Notes under the pieces: model-generated
The model's database searches: none
What the model saw: the letters and a program-made list of their open reading frames with translations, nothing else
Told to the model about the DNA's origin: nothing
Assembly (NCBI GenBank): GCA_021773195.1
Contig: JAJFKN010000052.1
Span: 1-43,586 of the forward strand
From: Gammaproteobacteria bacterium
GTDB lineage: Bacteria; Pseudomonadota; Gammaproteobacteria; JAKBBU01
Direction: 5' to 3'
Length of the DNA: 43,586 bases
Part shown: in pieces, positions 26,222 to 35,950 of the stretch
Layout of the letters: every line of letters begins with the position of its first letter
Position numbering within the stretch: position 1 is the first letter of the stretch
Made by a program: the position numbers and the translations under genes

Positions 26222-27444
26222 AGCTTAAATACCTCTTTCACTCTGTCCAATGCCTTAAACAAAGCGTCAATATCAGCACGAGAATTATAAAAGGCAAAAG
26301 ACGCTCGAGCCGTAGCAGGCACACCAAAGTGGTCCATCACAGGCATAGCGCAATGATGGCCGGTACGGATAGCCACACCTTCACAATCTAGAATGGTACC
26401 AATATCATGAGCGTGTACACCATCATACAAAAAGGACAAAATACTAGCCTTATGCTTGGCCGTGCCTACCAATTTCAATTGAGGATGGTCTGCGGCTCGC
26501 TCTAAAGCGTACTCTAATAACTCATGTTCATAGGTGGCAATAGCATCCAACCCAATATTATTAATGTATTCTAAACCCGCAGCCATACCGATAGCACCGG
26601 CAATGTTGGGTGTACCCGCTTCGAATTTAGCCGGGATATCATTGAATTGAGTATCGTCAAAGGATACGCGTAAAATCATTTCACCGCCCCCTTGATAGGG
26701 TGGCATAGCCTCTAACAAAGCTTCTTTAGCATACAGCACACCAATACCCGTAGGCCCATAGGCTTTATGCCCTGAAAAAGCATAAAAGTCACAATCCAAA
26801 TCCTGAACATCCACTTTGCTATGGGGAATGGCCTGCGCACCATCAATAATAACGGGCACATTATGTTTGTGAGCTTCTTTAATCATATCTTTGATGGGAT
26901 TGATGGTACCCAGAGCATTAGAAATATGCCCCACGGCTAATATTTTCGTTTTGTCAGAAAACATGGCAGGAAAATTATTTAAGTCCAACTCCCCGTGGTC
27001 ATTAATGGGGATGACTTTGATTTTCGCCCCTGCTCGTTCTGCCAATAACTGCCACGGTACAATATTAGAGTGGTGTTCCATTTCAGATACGATAATTTCA
27101 TCGCCCTGCTTGATTTTACTGCCACCGTAACTACTGGCCACCAAATTAATGGCTTCTGTCGTGCCACGCACAAATATCAATTCCCGCACACTACGTGCAT
27201 TAATAAAATCACGTACGGTTTCCCGCGCACCTTCATAGGCATCAGTGGCTTTGACACTCAAGCTATGCACGCCACGATGAACATTAGCATTATAATTTTT
27301 ATAATATTCATCTACCTTATCAATCACAGCTAAAGGCTTCTGCGTGGTAGCGGCATTATCCAAATAAACTAAGGGTTTCTCCCGGCGGGAATTGTCCAGG
27401 ATAGGAAAATCATTTTTAATACTTTGCCAATTGAATGAACTCAT
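26218..27444 (-). CDS. sufS: Cysteine desulfurase SufS
   Basis: PLP enzyme that removes sulfur from cysteine to form a persulfide for Fe-S assembly. The 408 residues show YLDNAATTQKP at the N-terminus, the PLP lysine in FSGHKAYGPTGIGVLY and the persulfide cysteine in RTGHHCAMPVM, the short-loop arrangement of group II desulfurases. The gene overlaps sufD and sufU by 4 bases on each side, which shows tight translational coupling. Confidence 0.97.
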   Translation of the reverse strand: MSSFNWQSIKNDFPILDNSRREKPLVYLDNAATTQKPLAVIDKVDEYYKNYNANVHRGVHSLSVKATDAYEGARETVRDFINARSVRELIFVRGTTEAINLVASSYGGSKIKQGDEIIVSEMEHHSNIVPWQLLAERAGAKIKVIPINDHGELDLNNFPAMFSDKTKILAVGHISNALGTINPIKDMIKEAHKHNVPVIIDGAQAIPHSKVDVQDLDCDFYAFSGHKAYGPTGIGVLYAKEALLEAMPPYQGGGEMILRVSFDDTQFNDIPAKFEAGTPNIAGAIGMAAGLEYINNIGLDAIATYEHELLEYALERAADHPQLKLVGTAKHKASILSFLYDGVHAHDIGTILDCEGVAIRTGHHCAMPVMDHFGVPATARASFAFYNSRADIDALFKALDRVKEVFKL

Positions 27445-28733
27445 AAAAACTCCCGGATATTGTCACCATGAGTTAATTGCTCCATGAGCATTTTTTCTAA
27501 ATAAGTCCGTAATTCTTCACAAGGCACACGATTCACCACGTCATGGGCAAAACCAAAGGTCAACAAATCTTTTGCTGTGGTTAAATCAATACCGCGAGAC
27601 TGCAGATAAAATAACGATGTCTCATCCAACTGCCCCACGGTTGCACCATGAGCACATTTCACATCATCGGCGTAAATTTCCAATTGAGGTTTGGTATCCA
27701 CTTCCGCCTGCTTGGATAGCAACAAGTTTTTATTTTGCTGATTGGCATCGGTTTTCTGCGCATCGGGATGCACGAATACTTTGCCGTTAAATACAGCACG
27801 GGAACGATCATCCAAGATACCCTTGTAATCTTCGTGACTGGTGCAATGGGAAACCATATGATCAATACGGGAGTGGGTATCCAAATGTTGGCGTTCACGT
27901 CCCATGTATAAGCCATCTAAACTGCAATGAGCACCTTGACCGGCCAAATTTACATTAATATCTTGGCGCGCTAAACGACTGCCCCATTGAAAGTTATAGG
28001 TATAATATTGGCTATGAGCTTCTTGTTGAATAAAATGGTCCGCTACACTGTAGGCTTTGGGGCTGTGTTGTTGAACCACAAAATGGCGCAGCACCGAATT
28101 AGGCTCTAACACAGCTTCCATTATACCGGTGGACGCATAGCTGCCGGCATCTAAACCTACATGGTTTTCAATCAAGGTGCATTCACTATTATTTTCCACC
28201 ACAATAAGATTGCGTGGGTAACTGGCTTTACCTTCTCCCACATGCAAAAATAAAGCATAGATAGATTTAGTTTGTCCCTCGGTTACATGGACGAAGATGC
28301 CATCTTCCATCCACGCCGTATTAGCATTCACAAAACCTGCCGCCTGTTGATCAGCGTATTGACCTAAGTGAGCCAATAAAACTTCATTGCCTTCATTTAA
28401 CGCCTGTGCCATGGACATTAGCGTTAAACCGCTGGCATTACTTACCTGAGACAAATCCGGAGTAAAGACACCATTCACAAACACCAAGCGATGGGCATCT
28501 AAGTCAGTCAGCAAGTGGGCTTGCAGTTGTTCTTGCTTTAGTGAAACTTCTTCTACTTTTAAATTAAAATCCTTGCTCACCATGGGATTCACATTGGTGT
28601 ACTTCCAATCTTCATCCCGCAGGTCAGGGTAACCCTTGTCATTAAAGCGTACCAAAGCTTCTTTACGCAAACGCTCAATGGCTGGCACTTTTGCACCGGC
28701 TAATTGTGCCATATGTTGCTCTAACTCATTCAT
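27441..28733 (-). CDS. sufD: SufD, SUF scaffold subunit
   Basis: A 430-residue beta-helix subunit of the SufBC2D scaffold. Recognisable segments are DWKYTNVNPM near the N-terminus, DVKCAHGATVGQLDETSLFYLQSRGI near the C-terminus and KTDANQQNKNLLLS. It lies between sufC and sufS with 4-base overlaps at both ends. It pairs with SufB to form the site where the nascent cluster is built. Confidence 0.96.
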   Translation of the reverse strand: MNELEQHMAQLAGAKVPAIERLRKEALVRFNDKGYPDLRDEDWKYTNVNPMVSKDFNLKVEEVSLKQEQLQAHLLTDLDAHRLVFVNGVFTPDLSQVSNASGLTLMSMAQALNEGNEVLLAHLGQYADQQAAGFVNANTAWMEDGIFVHVTEGQTKSIYALFLHVGEGKASYPRNLIVVENNSECTLIENHVGLDAGSYASTGIMEAVLEPNSVLRHFVVQQHSPKAYSVADHFIQQEAHSQYYTYNFQWGSRLARQDINVNLAGQGAHCSLDGLYMGRERQHLDTHSRIDHMVSHCTSHEDYKGILDDRSRAVFNGKVFVHPDAQKTDANQQNKNLLLSKQAEVDTKPQLEIYADDVKCAHGATVGQLDETSLFYLQSRGIDLTTAKDLLTFGFAHDVVNRVPCEELRTYLEKMLMEQLTHGDNIREFL

Positions 28734-29494
28734 GAATCTGCTCGCTGTGAATCATCAATCCAACTGTAGCCGGATTTTTCCAACTCTAAAGCCAACTCAC
28801 TGCCACCGGACTTGATGATTTTACCTTGAGATAATACATGCACAAAATCCGGTTTGACATAATCCAATAAGCGTTGATAGTGAGTAACTAATACCAAGGC
28901 ACGTTCTGGGGAACGTAAAGCATTAATGCCTTCGGCGACAATTTTCAGGGCATCAATGTCTAAGCCCGAATCCGTCTCATCCAAAATAGCTAGCTTGGGT
29001 TCTAAGATAGCCATTTGCAAAATTTCATTACGCTTCTTTTCCCCGCCAGAAAAACCTTCATTTACGGCACGATAAAGAAAAGCTTCGTCCATCTTTAAGG
29101 CTTTCATTTTATCTTTAACTAAAGCTAAAAAATCCATGGCATCCAATTCATCCAAACCGTGATGCTTACGCATGGCATTCAATCCAGCCTTCAATAAATA
29201 AATATTATTTACGCCGGGGATTTCCACGGGGTATTGGAAAGCTAGAAACAATCCTTCCCAGGCGCGCTCTTCGGGGGATTTGTCCAGCAGGTTATTACCT
29301 TGATATTGCACGGTGCCATCAGTCACGTTGTAACCTTCACGCCCCGCCAAGATATTCGCTAGGGTGCTTTTTCCTGAACCGTTAGGACCCATAATGGCGT
29401 GCACTTCACCTGCTTTCACAGACAAATCTATGCCCTTCAGGATTTCTTTTTCACCTTCTAGTCCCACATGTAAATTTTTAATCTCTAACATCAT
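28730..29494 (-). CDS. sufC: SufC, SUF ATPase
   Basis: ABC-type ATPase of the SufBCD scaffold; it drives conformational change rather than transport. Walker A GPNGSGKSTL, signature FSGGEKKRNEILQMA, Walker B LAILDETDSGLD and the switch histidine in LVLVTHYQRLL are all intact. The length of 254 is typical. It begins 6 bases after sufB and overlaps sufD by 4 bases. Confidence 0.97.
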   Translation of the reverse strand: MMLEIKNLHVGLEGEKEILKGIDLSVKAGEVHAIMGPNGSGKSTLANILAGREGYNVTDGTVQYQGNNLLDKSPEERAWEGLFLAFQYPVEIPGVNNIYLLKAGLNAMRKHHGLDELDAMDFLALVKDKMKALKMDEAFLYRAVNEGFSGGEKKRNEILQMAILEPKLAILDETDSGLDIDALKIVAEGINALRSPERALVLVTHYQRLLDYVKPDFVHVLSQGKIIKSGGSELALELEKSGYSWIDDSQRADS

Positions 29495-29500
29495 CTTTCC

Positions 29501-30949
29501 TCAACCAACACTGCCTTCTAAGCTCACGCCTAAAAGCTTCTGTGCTTCCACGGCAAATTCCATGGGTAACTCTTTAAAAACTTCTTTACAAAAACCATTC
29601 ACAATCATAGACACGGCATCTTCTGCGCTGATACCCCGTTGCCGACAATAAAATAATTGATCTTCACTAATGCGCGACGTAGTCGCTTCATGCTCAATAT
29701 TCGCCGTGGGGTTCTTTGCTTCTATATAAGGGAAGGTATGGGCGCCACATTTATCGCCTAACAACAAAGAATCGCATTGGGTGTAGTTACGTGCATTATC
29801 CGCACCTGCAGCCACTTGCACTAAACCGCGATAAGCATTCTGTCCTTTACCGGCAGAAATACCCTTAGAGATAATGGTGCTCTTGGTATTTTTACCTAAG
29901 TGAATCATCTTCGTGCCCGTATCGGCTTGTTGATAATTATTAGTAAGTGCTACGGAATAGAATTCACCTACGGTATTATCGCCCTTTAAAATACAGCTGG
30001 GGTATTTCCAAGTAATGGCCGAACCCGTTTCCACTTGGGTCCAAGAAATTTTTGCATTATCGCCGCGGCATTCACCACGCTTCGTGACAAAATTATAAAT
30101 ACCGCCCTTACCTTCTTTATCACCGGGGTACCAATTTTGAACCGTGGAATATTTGATTTGCGCATCTTTCAAGGCGATCAATTCCACCACGGCAGCATGC
30201 AGCTGGTTTTCATCACGCATGGGGGCGGTGCAACCTTCTAAATAACTCACGTAGCTGCCTTCATCAGCAATAATTAAAGTACGTTCAAATTGCCCGGTTG
30301 AAATAGCATTAATACGAAAATAGGTGGACAACTCCATGGGGCAACGCACACCTTTAGGAATATACACGAAAGACCCGTCACTGAATACGGCGGAATTCAA
30401 AGTAGCAAAGAAATTATCTTTGTACGGCACCACACTGCCTAAATATTCTTTGATTAAATCAGGATGCTCTTGCAAAGCTTCAGAAAAAGAACAAAAGATA
30501 ATGCCCAACTCACCGAGTTTTTTCTTAAAGGTTGTAGCCACAGATACACTATCAAAAACAGCATCCACGGCCACGCCCGCTAACATTTCCTGTTCTCTTA
30601 AAGGAATGCCTAATTTTTCATAGGTGCGGAGTAATTCAGGATCCACTTCATCCAAACTCTTCGGCGCATCGGCCGCATTCTTCGGTGCAGAATAATAACT
30701 GATGGCTTGATAATCGATAGGTGGATGAACGACACTAGACCAATTGGGTTCACGCATGGTTAGCCAATGACGAAAAGCTTGCAAGCGCCATTCCAACATA
30801 AATTTCGGTTCATTTTTCTTAGCGGAAATAGCGCGTACGGTGTCTTCCGTTAAACCGCAGGGTAAACTTTCCGTTTCGATGTCCGTTGTGAAACCATGCT
30901 CGTAATCACGACTTAAGAGTTTTTCGATGTAGTTGGATTCTTTACTCAT
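29501..30949 (-). CDS. sufB: SufB, SUF scaffold subunit
   Basis: A 482-residue scaffold subunit on which the cluster is assembled. Conserved stretches include [63 protein letters not shown] and the C-terminal [15 protein letters not shown] equivalent ([16 protein letters not shown]). The ATG overlaps the end of the Rrf2 regulator gene by 8 bases, so regulator and scaffold are on one message. Confidence 0.97.
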   Translation of the reverse strand: MSKESNYIEKLLSRDYEHGFTTDIETESLPCGLTEDTVRAISAKKNEPKFMLEWRLQAFRHWLTMREPNWSSVVHPPIDYQAISYYSAPKNAADAPKSLDEVDPELLRTYEKLGIPLREQEMLAGVAVDAVFDSVSVATTFKKKLGELGIIFCSFSEALQEHPDLIKEYLGSVVPYKDNFFATLNSAVFSDGSFVYIPKGVRCPMELSTYFRINAISTGQFERTLIIADEGSYVSYLEGCTAPMRDENQLHAAVVELIALKDAQIKYSTVQNWYPGDKEGKGGIYNFVTKRGECRGDNAKISWTQVETGSAITWKYPSCILKGDNTVGEFYSVALTNNYQQADTGTKMIHLGKNTKSTIISKGISAGKGQNAYRGLVQVAAGADNARNYTQCDSLLLGDKCGAHTFPYIEAKNPTANIEHEATTSRISEDQLFYCRQRGISAEDAVSMIVNGFCKEVFKELPMEFAVEAQKLLGVSLEGSVG

Positions 30950-31409
30950 TATCTTTTACCTTCTGGGCCAAGCCACGAATCTGCGACACTTCAATGATAT
31001 GTTGTTGCAGGGGCTTAGCCATTTGCGCCAAACTCACACTATCTAAAGCAACATGGATGGCTGTATTGATCACCCGCCAATTGTGGCGAATGTGACATTG
31101 GGGCTCAATGACACAGGTGCTGTCAGAATGTGCACATTCCGTCAGGCCCAAATCCCCTTCCAAGGCAGCAATAATTTGTGCCACAGTAATATCTTCCGGC
31201 GGACGAGCTAATACATAACCGCCTTTAGCGCCCCGTTGCGACAGTAATAAGCCTTGTTTGGTCAATAATTTCAATAATTTACTCACCGTGGGCAAGGCTA
31301 CGTGTGTGTGCTCGGTAATCTCACGGGCATTAAAAACCCGCCCTGGCTGCTGGGCCAGAAAGGTCATAAGAACCGTTCCATAATCCGTTAACTTACTGAC
31401 TTTTAACAT
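30942..31409 (-). CDS. Rrf2-family regulator of the SUF operon
   Basis: A 155-residue winged-helix repressor of the IscR/Rrf2 family, of the type found at the head of proteobacterial suf operons. The helix-turn-helix region is [20 protein letters not shown], and three cysteines in C-x6-C-x5-C ([17 protein letters not shown]) are the likely cluster ligands. By family knowledge it should repress the operon when it carries a cluster and release it when clusters are scarce. Two matching palindromes in its own promoter support autoregulation. Confidence 0.93.
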   Translation of the reverse strand: MLKVSKLTDYGTVLMTFLAQQPGRVFNAREITEHTHVALPTVSKLLKLLTKQGLLLSQRGAKGGYVLARPPEDITVAQIIAALEGDLGLTECAHSDSTCVIEPQCHIRHNWRVINTAIHVALDSVSLAQMAKPLQQHIIEVSQIRGLAQKVKDNE

Positions 31410-31425
31410 AATTGCCTTCTTAAAT

Positions 31426-31488
31426 AGTACTTATATAGTCCTATTTATATTTTAGTACTAATATAGTCCTCTTTGCCAGTGGGATCAA
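31426..31488 (-). promoter_or_regulatory. suf operon promoter with two palindromic operators
   Basis: On the minus strand -35 TTGATC (31488-31483) and -10 TATATT (31465-31460) are spaced by 17 bp. Two 17-bp sites, AGGACTATATTAGTACT (31470-31454) and AGGACTATATAAGTACT (31442-31426), differ at one position and lie 28 bp apart. Each is a 6-5-6 imperfect palindrome (AGKACT-N5-AGTMCT) with the GACT...AGT core of IscR-like type 1 sites. The first covers the -10 box and the second lies just downstream of the expected start, positions suited to repression. Confidence 0.8.
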
Positions 31489-31502
31489 GTGTTTTCCTTG
31501 GT

Positions 31503-31531
31503 TTGAGACCACTGTGAAAAACTTATATACT
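31503..31531 (+). promoter_or_regulatory. Sigma70 promoter of the coiled-coil protein gene
   Basis: TTGAGA (31503-31508) and TATACT (31526-31531) are spaced by 17 bp, about 45 bases upstream of the ATG at 31577. It stands back to back with the suf promoter, whose -35 ends 14 bases away, so regulator binding there could affect both. Confidence 0.65.
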
Positions 31532-31576
31532 ACTGTCACTAATTAGAATCAACTAGCCCCCGGGAGGGTAAAAAAT

Positions 31577-34237
31577 ATGCAAATCACCATCACTGAAAAA
31601 GGCCGCCTTTTTGGCACCAACCAAGCTACCTATAACACAAGAGCCTCTGAGATTTGGGAAAAACACGGCGCAACACCATTTGCATTTGCACAGCTATTGA
31701 ACGGCATGTGCAACGTCTCAGATAACAGGGGAGCTTACTTTGACCCTAAGAAATCCCATAAGTTTGCTCAAGACTGCATTGATAACCCTCTATTTTGGCG
31801 GGCGGCCATGTTCCTTGCGCACACTACAGATGAATCTACAGATGAAGAAAAATTACAGGTTTCACTGGGTGCTATAACAGCCATCATCCCTACCTTACTG
31901 ACCCACCTACCCGATGCAAGTGCTGGCTCTGAGCTTTTTGTAAGAATGCGTGACATGAGATTCTTTGAGGACCTAGAAGCCTTTACTGCCATCTTAGCCG
32001 CCATAAGAAAGGCATGCTGGAAGAATCACTTTCGTTACTATGCTCAACTCAAGAATGTTAAAACACCCCCACAAGCATTTTTTCTCATGGCCTTTGCCGA
32101 TCCAAATGTTTGGGATTTAGAGTGGGGCTACATGGCTGAAATGTTAAGCATGGATGAAACGGAATACGCTATATACTGCCCTGTACTTTTTGCAATGCTA
32201 GAAAATCCCACTCAAGGCAGTGGCGCTCGCAGAACAGGTGACCTTACGCTAAACCAACTTATCCTACTCAGCAAACATTATGACCGACTGTCTGGAGCCC
32301 CCATACCTAATTCTATTCATTCAAATGACCACGAGTTACAATCAATAAAAACCTCAGCCCTTAGATACATGCTGGCGCGCGCATGCAATTTGATGGAAGA
32401 TAGCGACAAAAAACAGCTATTCATAGCTTTTTCCCATCATTTATCCCAGTTATCCCGTGAAGGGAATAACATCAAGCCTTACCTGACCTTTGCCATAAGA
32501 GCCTTTGGCATAGACTTCTTGGAATTCACATTCGACCATGAAGTTGGGCAGTATATTTTTACAGAGAGTGATACTTTCACTAAGAACTTCGCATTCTTAG
32601 TGAAAGAATATGCTGAAAGACAGCTGCACTCTAGTTCCCCTAGTTCCTCTAGTACTTCATCAGGGCCTAGTGCTGTAAGAGAACTCAATGCTCGAGCTAA
32701 GAACTGTTTAAAAGACCTTGCTATGCAACATGCGCTAAGTGATTCAGAAACACTACTGCATACCCTGGCGCTGTTAGATGAGGGAAATGGGCAAGCACTT
32801 TGCCAAGCCTTTTTTGCAAACTCCGGCGCATGGGAAAAAATTATATCCCACAAAGGCAAGTTCTCCCCTACTTTTATTCAAATCCTATTGAACCAATTAG
32901 GCGGCGATACAAGCTCATTTTGGAATCGATCCCCAAATATCATAAAAGATTTTCTCTTGTTCTTAAATAAACAGGACAAGATGAAGGGCAAAATCCTTGA
33001 GAAATGCCTGTTCAATGAAATATTCTGGCAAGCTATGGTTGGAGTCGAGTTTCCTGCAATTTTTGGAAACCAACGTGGTTCACTGTTTCAAGCCTTTGGC
33101 CCATTCAAAGTTGAAGATATGGGGCTCCTTGCAAGGTTGAGTAAAGTAGAAAGCTGCATCACATTTTTAAGCCAGCCCGGTCAACTAGCCGCCGAAATAA
33201 ACTATCTAAGCATTCACCGTATGGCTGCTCCTTTTACCCAATGGAAAACATGGCTGCATGAACTATTGCTTAACAATGCAATGATTAGAGCACAGCTTCT
33301 TGAATCTGCAAACTATCGTGAACTTGCACCCATGGCAAAGAATGCGCAAGCTACTCTGTGCAATGGATTATTAAAGTCATTGGAGAAAGAAGCCATAGCG
33401 TTCGATGTAAATATTCAACATCAAGAAGCGCAGATTTTTGTTGCTTTTGACGCGTGTTTAAAGCATATCACAGACAATAAGACTGAACTCAATGCCACCC
33501 AAACCTGGGCCATTTTCTTACTGGCTGCAGCTGTGGGCTACCCTTCTCTCTTAACTAACAATCCCCAGTGCACTGCTGCTCTGAAGGAGCATATACCCGC
33601 GCGTCTTACAACAGGCAACCAGGATGGCTGCCCCACCTTAAAAGAACAAAGACAGGAATGTAGACGGCATGTGGAATATTATGCAACTAGCGAGAAACAA
33701 AAGCTAGAATTGGAACAACGACAACGCGAGGCGAGCGAGCGAGCTGTTCAGGAAAAAGAGCAGCAAAGATTAGCGTCAGCTAAATCCATTCGAGAAAAGC
33801 GTATCACCGTTGCAAAACTTGGCGAAGCACCGAAAGCTTTGGCAGAACAGTACCAGGAAATAAACGCGCAAATAAAGGCACTGAAAATGGAACTCAAAAA
33901 AACACAGAGGGACTATCAATCTGCTCAGAACGCACATCAAGATGCTCGGTATGAGTTATGTGACATGGAGAAACAACATAAAAAAGCGTATCAGCAGACC
34001 GTTGCTGATGAGGCACCCAGTGCTCCATCCACTGAAGCGTCAGACGTAGCCAGCGCACCCGGTGGTTCAGCGACTGAAGCAACTTCGTCAGGCTCAGCTC
34101 CATCCAGCGCAGCAAGTGCGCCTCCAACTAACGTAAGTATCTTTGGCGGCGCCCCCCCCTCTGCCAGGGGCAATGAGCCAGCGGCACCAAGCGTTTTACC
34201 TGGTACGGGTATGAAACCAGATGCCGGTGGCACCTAA
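31577..34237 (+). CDS. Large coiled-coil protein of unknown function (886 aa)
   Basis: I do not recognise a family. Residues 1-340 are helical and Phe/Leu-rich. A Ser/Pro linker follows at about 350-368 (SSSPSSSSTSSGPS), then a second helical region to about 700. A strongly charged coiled coil (about 705-815, containing KLELEQRQREASERAVQEKE) precedes a low-complexity tail rich in Ala, Ser, Pro and Gly (about 816-886). There is no signal peptide and no membrane helix. GGAGGG lies about 10 bases before the ATG. Size, modular linkers and location among accessory genes resemble host-directed effector proteins of intracellular gammaproteobacteria; this is inference, since no secretion genes are in the window. 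Confidence 0.85.
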   Translation: MQITITEKGRLFGTNQATYNTRASEIWEKHGATPFAFAQLLNGMCNVSDNRGAYFDPKKSHKFAQDCIDNPLFWRAAMFLAHTTDESTDEEKLQVSLGAITAIIPTLLTHLPDASAGSELFVRMRDMRFFEDLEAFTAILAAIRKACWKNHFRYYAQLKNVKTPPQAFFLMAFADPNVWDLEWGYMAEMLSMDETEYAIYCPVLFAMLENPTQGSGARRTGDLTLNQLILLSKHYDRLSGAPIPNSIHSNDHELQSIKTSALRYMLARACNLMEDSDKKQLFIAFSHHLSQLSREGNNIKPYLTFAIRAFGIDFLEFTFDHEVGQYIFTESDTFTKNFAFLVKEYAERQLHSSSPSSSSTSSGPSAVRELNARAKNCLKDLAMQHALSDSETLLHTLALLDEGNGQALCQAFFANSGAWEKIISHKGKFSPTFIQILLNQLGGDTSSFWNRSPNIIKDFLLFLNKQDKMKGKILEKCLFNEIFWQAMVGVEFPAIFGNQRGSLFQAFGPFKVEDMGLLARLSKVESCITFLSQPGQLAAEINYLSIHRMAAPFTQWKTWLHELLLNNAMIRAQLLESANYRELAPMAKNAQATLCNGLLKSLEKEAIAFDVNIQHQEAQIFVAFDACLKHITDNKTELNATQTWAIFLLAAAVGYPSLLTNNPQCTAALKEHIPARLTTGNQDGCPTLKEQRQECRRHVEYYATSEKQKLELEQRQREASERAVQEKEQQRLASAKSIREKRITVAKLGEAPKALAEQYQEINAQIKALKMELKKTQRDYQSAQNAHQDARYELCDMEKQHKKAYQQTVADEAPSAPSTEASDVASAPGGSATEATSSGSAPSSAASAPPTNVSIFGGAPPSARGNEPAAPSVLPGTGMKPDAGGT

Positions 34238-34252
34238 GTTTCCTGTCATAGC

Positions 34253-34271
34253 GGTGCCTCTTTGAGGCACC
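34253..34271 (+). repeat. Hairpin after the coiled-coil gene
   Basis: GGTGCCTC and GAGGCACC form an 8-bp stem with a three-base loop, 16 bases after the stop codon. No T-run follows, so termination would have to be weak or of another type. Confidence 0.5.
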
Positions 34272-34546
34272 CCGGTACTTCTACTCCACCCCGGAAATTG
34301 CGAAGCAATTGTCCGGGGTCCATAGAAAAATGCTACTGCCCATGGATTCACCTGCCTGTCCCCTGAAGGGAAGGGGAAGGGAAGAATGACGTTACACCGC
34401 GCCCCACATCATAAATGAGAAATTCCCCCTAGCCAACCGCTTGTATAATTGGCATGATGCAAGATGGTTCCAGCTTCGCTGGAATGCTCCATTGGACTGG
34501 ATTGTACGGTCAAGCCGCACAATGATGATAGGGGACATCGGCTAGC
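34272..34546. repeat. Gene-free interval rich in small palindromes upstream of nfeD
   Basis: No coding frame is convincing here. The interval contains a CCCCGG hairpin (34288-34320) related to the one at 25318-25346, a TTCCAGC-TTC-GCTGGAA hairpin (34468-34484) and an ATTGT...ACAAT stem with inner CGG/CCG (34501-34523). A TATAAT hexamer at 34444-34449 is a plausible -10 for nfeD, though without a clear -35. Confidence 0.6.
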
Positions 34547-35896
34547 ATGAAACTGCCTAAATATTCATTACTCCGCATCTTTTGCTGGATTCTACTCATT
34601 TTTAGTCCGCTTTATCTCATTGCGGAACAGCCCAATGACAATAATGCCCTGTTGCTGCAGGTCAATGGTGCCATCAGTCCTGCTTCCCAAGATTATCTAG
34701 AACGCGGCATCAAACGGGCCGCCAAAGACCGCGCTAAGCTGGTGATCATCCAACTGGATACGCCGGGCGGTTTAGACACTTCCATGCGCGGCATCATCAA
34801 AGCCATCATCAATTCACCGGTTCCTGTGGTGAGCTATGTGGGCCCCAGTGGCGCGCGCGCTGCCAGTGCCGGTACTTACATACTCTATGCTAGTCATATT
34901 GCTGCCATGGCACCGGGGACTAATCTGGGTGCAGCGACGCCTGTTTCCATTGCTCCGGCAGCTGGTGCTCAAAACCCCAAAGAAAAACCCAAAGAGAAGC
35001 CTGCAAAAACCGCCATGGAAAAGAAAGTCATAAACGATGCGGTGGCTTACATTAAAAGTTTATCCCAATTACGTGATCGTAATGAAACTTGGGCTGAAAA
35101 AGCCGTACGCCAAGGGGCCAGTATTCCCGCTAATACCGCCTTAAAAATGAATGTCATCGATGTCATCGCTAAAGACATTCCCACCCTATTGCAAAAAATT
35201 GATGGGCGAAAAGTGAAAGTGCGCGGTGAACTGGTCACCTTAAAAACCCAAGGCATGCGCATTGAGCGGGTACTCCCCGACTGGCGCACAAAATTTTTAA
35301 GTGTGATCACCAATCCCAGCGTGGCTTACATATTAATGCTGCTGGGGATTTACGGTTTATTCTTTGAACTAGCCAACCCCGGATTTATTTTACCCGGCGT
35401 GGTAGGCGCCATCTGTTTACTCCTAGCGCTTTATGCCTTTCAATTACTGCCCATTAACTACGCTGGCCTGGGTTTAATGTTATTAGGCATCGCCTTTTTA
35501 GTGGGGGAAGCCTTCATGCCGAGCTTTGGTGTCCTGGGTATTGGTGGTATCATCGCCTTTATCACCGGGTCCATTTTATTATTGGACAGCGAAGCCACAG
35601 GCCTGGGTATCGGCTGGCCTTTAATTTTATCCATGGCCCTGATCAATGGGCTATTCTTTACGGTAATTGTCAGCATGGCCATCAAAGCCCGCCGCCGGCG
35701 AGTGGTCAGCGGCCATGAAGCATTAATTGGTATAGAAGTTTTGGCCATGGAAGATTTTCACCAGGAAGGACGAGTAAAATTGCACGGAGAAAGCTGGCAA
35801 GCCCAAAGTGACGTCCCCGTACGCAAGGGTGAAATACTCGTAGTTTACAAAGTGAAAGGATTGACAGCTTGGGTTAAACCCAAAGAAAGGAGTTAA
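34547..35896 (+). CDS. NfeD1b-type membrane serine protease
   Basis: Membrane-bound ClpP-class protease of the NfeD family, which by family knowledge cleaves its stomatin/slipin partner. A signal anchor (LLRIFCWILLIFSPLYLIA) is followed by the protease domain, with the nucleophile S107 in GARAASAGTYI and the lysine in the conserved KKVINDAVAYIKSL stretch. Then come four to five transmembrane helices (about 250-375) and a C-terminal NfeD OB-fold domain (about 385-447, IGIEVLAMEDFHQEGRVKL onward). A slipin gene follows after a 312-base repeat-rich gap, the usual partner arrangement. Confidence 0.94.
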   Translation: MKLPKYSLLRIFCWILLIFSPLYLIAEQPNDNNALLLQVNGAISPASQDYLERGIKRAAKDRAKLVIIQLDTPGGLDTSMRGIIKAIINSPVPVVSYVGPSGARAASAGTYILYASHIAAMAPGTNLGAATPVSIAPAAGAQNPKEKPKEKPAKTAMEKKVINDAVAYIKSLSQLRDRNETWAEKAVRQGASIPANTALKMNVIDVIAKDIPTLLQKIDGRKVKVRGELVTLKTQGMRIERVLPDWRTKFLSVITNPSVAYILMLLGIYGLFFELANPGFILPGVVGAICLLLALYAFQLLPINYAGLGLMLLGIAFLVGEAFMPSFGVLGIGGIIAFITGSILLLDSEATGLGIGWPLILSMALINGLFFTVIVSMAIKARRRRVVSGHEALIGIEVLAMEDFHQEGRVKLHGESWQAQSDVPVRKGEILVVYKVKGLTAWVKPKERS

Positions 35897-35904
35897 ACGA
35901 AAGC

Positions 35905-35923
35905 GTTTCAGCTTCGCTGAAAC
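35905..35923. repeat. GTTTCAGC hairpin after nfeD
   Basis: GTTTCAGC-TTC-GCTGAAAC is a perfect 8-bp stem, of the same design as TTCCAGC-TTC-GCTGGAA (34468-34484) and GTTCCAGC-TTT-GCTGGAAC (36118-36136). The three flank nfeD on both sides. Confidence 0.6.
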
Positions 35924-35950
35924 AGCCTAATCAGATTGGATTCCCGCCTT

